Shown here piece after piece: positions 62,624 to 64,000 of a DNA stretch of 64,000 bases. The notes below the pieces were generated by a model. It was given only the letters and a program-made list of their open reading frames with translations. It did no database searches and was not told the DNA's origin. The DNA lies in contig CM023538.1 in assembly GCA_013350335.1 (NCBI GenBank), positions 55,844,769 through 55,908,768 on the forward strand, read 5' to 3'. Each line of letters starts with the position of its first letter. The first letter of the stretch is position 1. A program made the translations under genes and the position numbers. This DNA comes from Chimonanthus salicifolius. Taxonomy: Eukaryota > Streptophyta > Magnoliopsida > Laurales > Calycanthaceae.

Positions 62624-64000
62624 TGTCAGAAAAGAGAAAATTGTATTGAATATCTAAACTATTACATGTATATATAGCCTCTAGCCAACCCTAAGGCTAT
62701 TATAATCAGAGTCAAATACTTAACTAATTATAAATCAAATGCACCTCTTAATTAGAGGTAAACCCAAACTAGAATCCTAATTACATTATAATTAGGATAA
62801 TCTAAATATATTTCAACACGCCCCCGCAAGCTGAAGCGTGGATGAACGCGAAGCTTGAACGTGAAGAAACGACAGGTGAACTGCAAAAGTGGCAACTGAC
62901 TGGCCATAAAGATTGTTGAAGATGCAGCGTTGACTGGCTGCAAAATATGTGTTTCTGCAGCAGCGTTGATTGCCTGCGAAATGACAGGCGGTAAATACAA
63001 ATGGCGGCCTGAAACAAAGAACTTGGCACGGACGACGGCAGTGGCCGTAAGACAGTTGTCCGGCAAAAATAGTGATCGCAATATGCGATAAATGCAGAAG
63101 ATGAATGGCCTGAAAAACAAGGAGCTGAAGCCATTACATCGATCAATCAGATCGGAAAAGCCAGCAAATGTGGGCTGAAGCCATGAAAGGCCAGCAAATG
63201 GGGCTGTAACCATGAAGGGCCAACAAATAAGGCTGTAACCATAAAAGGCCAGCAAATGTGGGCTGAAGCCATGAAAGGCCAGCAAATGAGGCTGTAACCA
63301 TAAAAGGCCAGCAAATTAGGGTTGAAACCTTAAAAGGTCAACAAATGGGGCTGTAACCATGAAAGGCCAGCAAATGAGTTGGAGACGAATCAGAGTCCTC
63401 CAAATAAAATGAGTGGATGAATTCCACAACAAATGGATATGCCGTCTCATTTTCGAGAAACGACAAAATAAGGCTGCTCAAACGAAGGACAAGTTGTGTC
63501 CCTTTTTTCAGCGCATCGATGAAATCGACGAAAGTAGGAGGCGGCGGCAGAGACTTGCTTAGAGCAGATCTGAGATGCAACACATGATCAGATCTTAGAA
63601 CGGCGAACAGAGAGCGCCGACAAGAGAACGCTGCAACCAGCAACCAGCAACCAGCAATGGGAAATCGCCCAAGCATGGCGAGCTACTGCAGCGATTGGCT
63701 GCAGATCTGCTAATGGCGAGTGGGATTCAACTGGGAAATACCCAGCTTGGCCTCAGGCAGGACGCTGTTCGGGTCTGGCGTGCCTGGCTGTGGCAGAGAC
63801 GGAAGAGGCTGCGTCGGCGGACGAGCAGGGAAAGCCTGCTGGGCAGCACGGACAGTAGGTCTGGGCGGCGGTCAGACAAGTTAGCAGAGGAGCAGAACGA
63901 GAACTTGACTAAAGATCAGGCCAGCAGAGACGTCGGAAAACACCAGGTAGCAGAAGTGGCACATGAGGAGAGAAGATCAGGCTAGAACGCAGCGGGGACA
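62624..64000 (-). mobile_element. Copia element, 3' LTR and internal part, runs off the window
   Basis: Minus strand. LTR 62818-62624 (195 bp; TGTTGAAATATATT...TTTTCTGACA), preceded by the GC-rich tract (plus-strand CGCCCCCGCAAGC at 62819). Internal sequence continues to the window end. It includes 'GGCTGCAAAATATG' repeats, the eight-unit minisatellite at 63155-63375 and GC-richer sequence at 63400-64000 without a recognised domain. The LTR is clearly related to 59922-60122. The 112-177 codon frames are repeats, not genes. Confidence 0.75.
63155..63375. repeat. 29-30 bp minisatellite, eight units
   Basis: Plus-strand core AAAGGCCAGCAAATG.GGCTG(T/A)A(A/G)CCAT, eight units with scattered changes (GCCAACAAAT, GTCAACAAATG). 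The reverse complement matches the eight-unit array at 59341-59545. Confidence 0.9.

Noticed and set aside
62752..63285. 177-codon minus-strand frame
   Set aside because: It is a translation of the Copia minisatellite and LTR-adjacent repeats. The repeated amino acids follow the 29-30 bp DNA period.

Overview
This is nuclear DNA from a flowering plant with an AT-rich, transposon-dense genome. The evidence is spliced plant genes (R3H-SUZ protein, LITTLE ZIPPER, MAPKKK15-18-type kinase), many tRNA-derived SINEs, LINE 3' ends, Copia and Ty3/gypsy LTR sequences, hAT- and MULE-like MITEs, and an inserted piece of plastid 16S rRNA. The species cannot be fixed from the sequence. The multi-kilobase TE-filled introns would suit a large-genome woody lineage, but that is only a guess. 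Layout: 0-4.7 kb is gene-poor and carries SINEs; one (1839-2018) has a perfect 12-bp target-site duplication (TSD). A LITTLE ZIPPER microprotein gene (minus strand, coding 4763-4984) probably has a 5'-UTR intron that holds a three-copy tandem array (5477-5986). From 6.5 to 18 kb is a MITE/SINE/LINE field, including a 1,019-bp double-hairpin foldback element (11431-12449, TSD TATTATAA) and a hAT-like MITE (16182-16520, TSD GTTTGGAA). From 19.83 to 35.74 kb one minus-strand gene encodes a predicted 449-aa R3H-SUZ protein. I rebuilt it from four exons whose splice phases agree. Its introns (6.5, 2.4 and 5.6 kb) contain a solo gypsy LTR, a miniature LTR element with only 54 bp between its LTRs, a LINE with a SINE beside its coding remnant, and a 626-bp element with inverted LTR ends. 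Exon 2's 3' splice site lies in a perfect-length 49-bp tandem duplication. From 36 to 49 kb is intergenic DNA with AT microsatellites and diverged copies of a segment that also lies upstream of the kinase. It is interrupted by a truncated Tekay-like gypsy end and its 3.7-kb LTR (40325-44556), which carries ten short stem-loops. The only apparently intact kinase gene is at 49606-50868 (plus strand, intronless, MAPKKK15-18 type). Its C-terminus was rearranged by a 69-bp in-frame duplication followed by loss of 2 bp in the first copy. From 52.5 to 55.9 kb a hAT-like MITE (TSD GTAATTCA) holds a nested 2.96-kb solo gypsy LTR (TSD AAAAA). From 56 to 64 kb there is another copy of the kinase-upstream segment, a CT-rich promoter/leader without a recognisable coding region, two related Copia fragments in opposite orientation that carry a 29-30 bp minisatellite, and the plastid 16S rRNA fragment (61557-61772). 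The genes do not form an operon or pathway. They are three independent plant regulators (HD-ZIP III inhibition, RNA binding, stress MAPK signalling) set in repeats.
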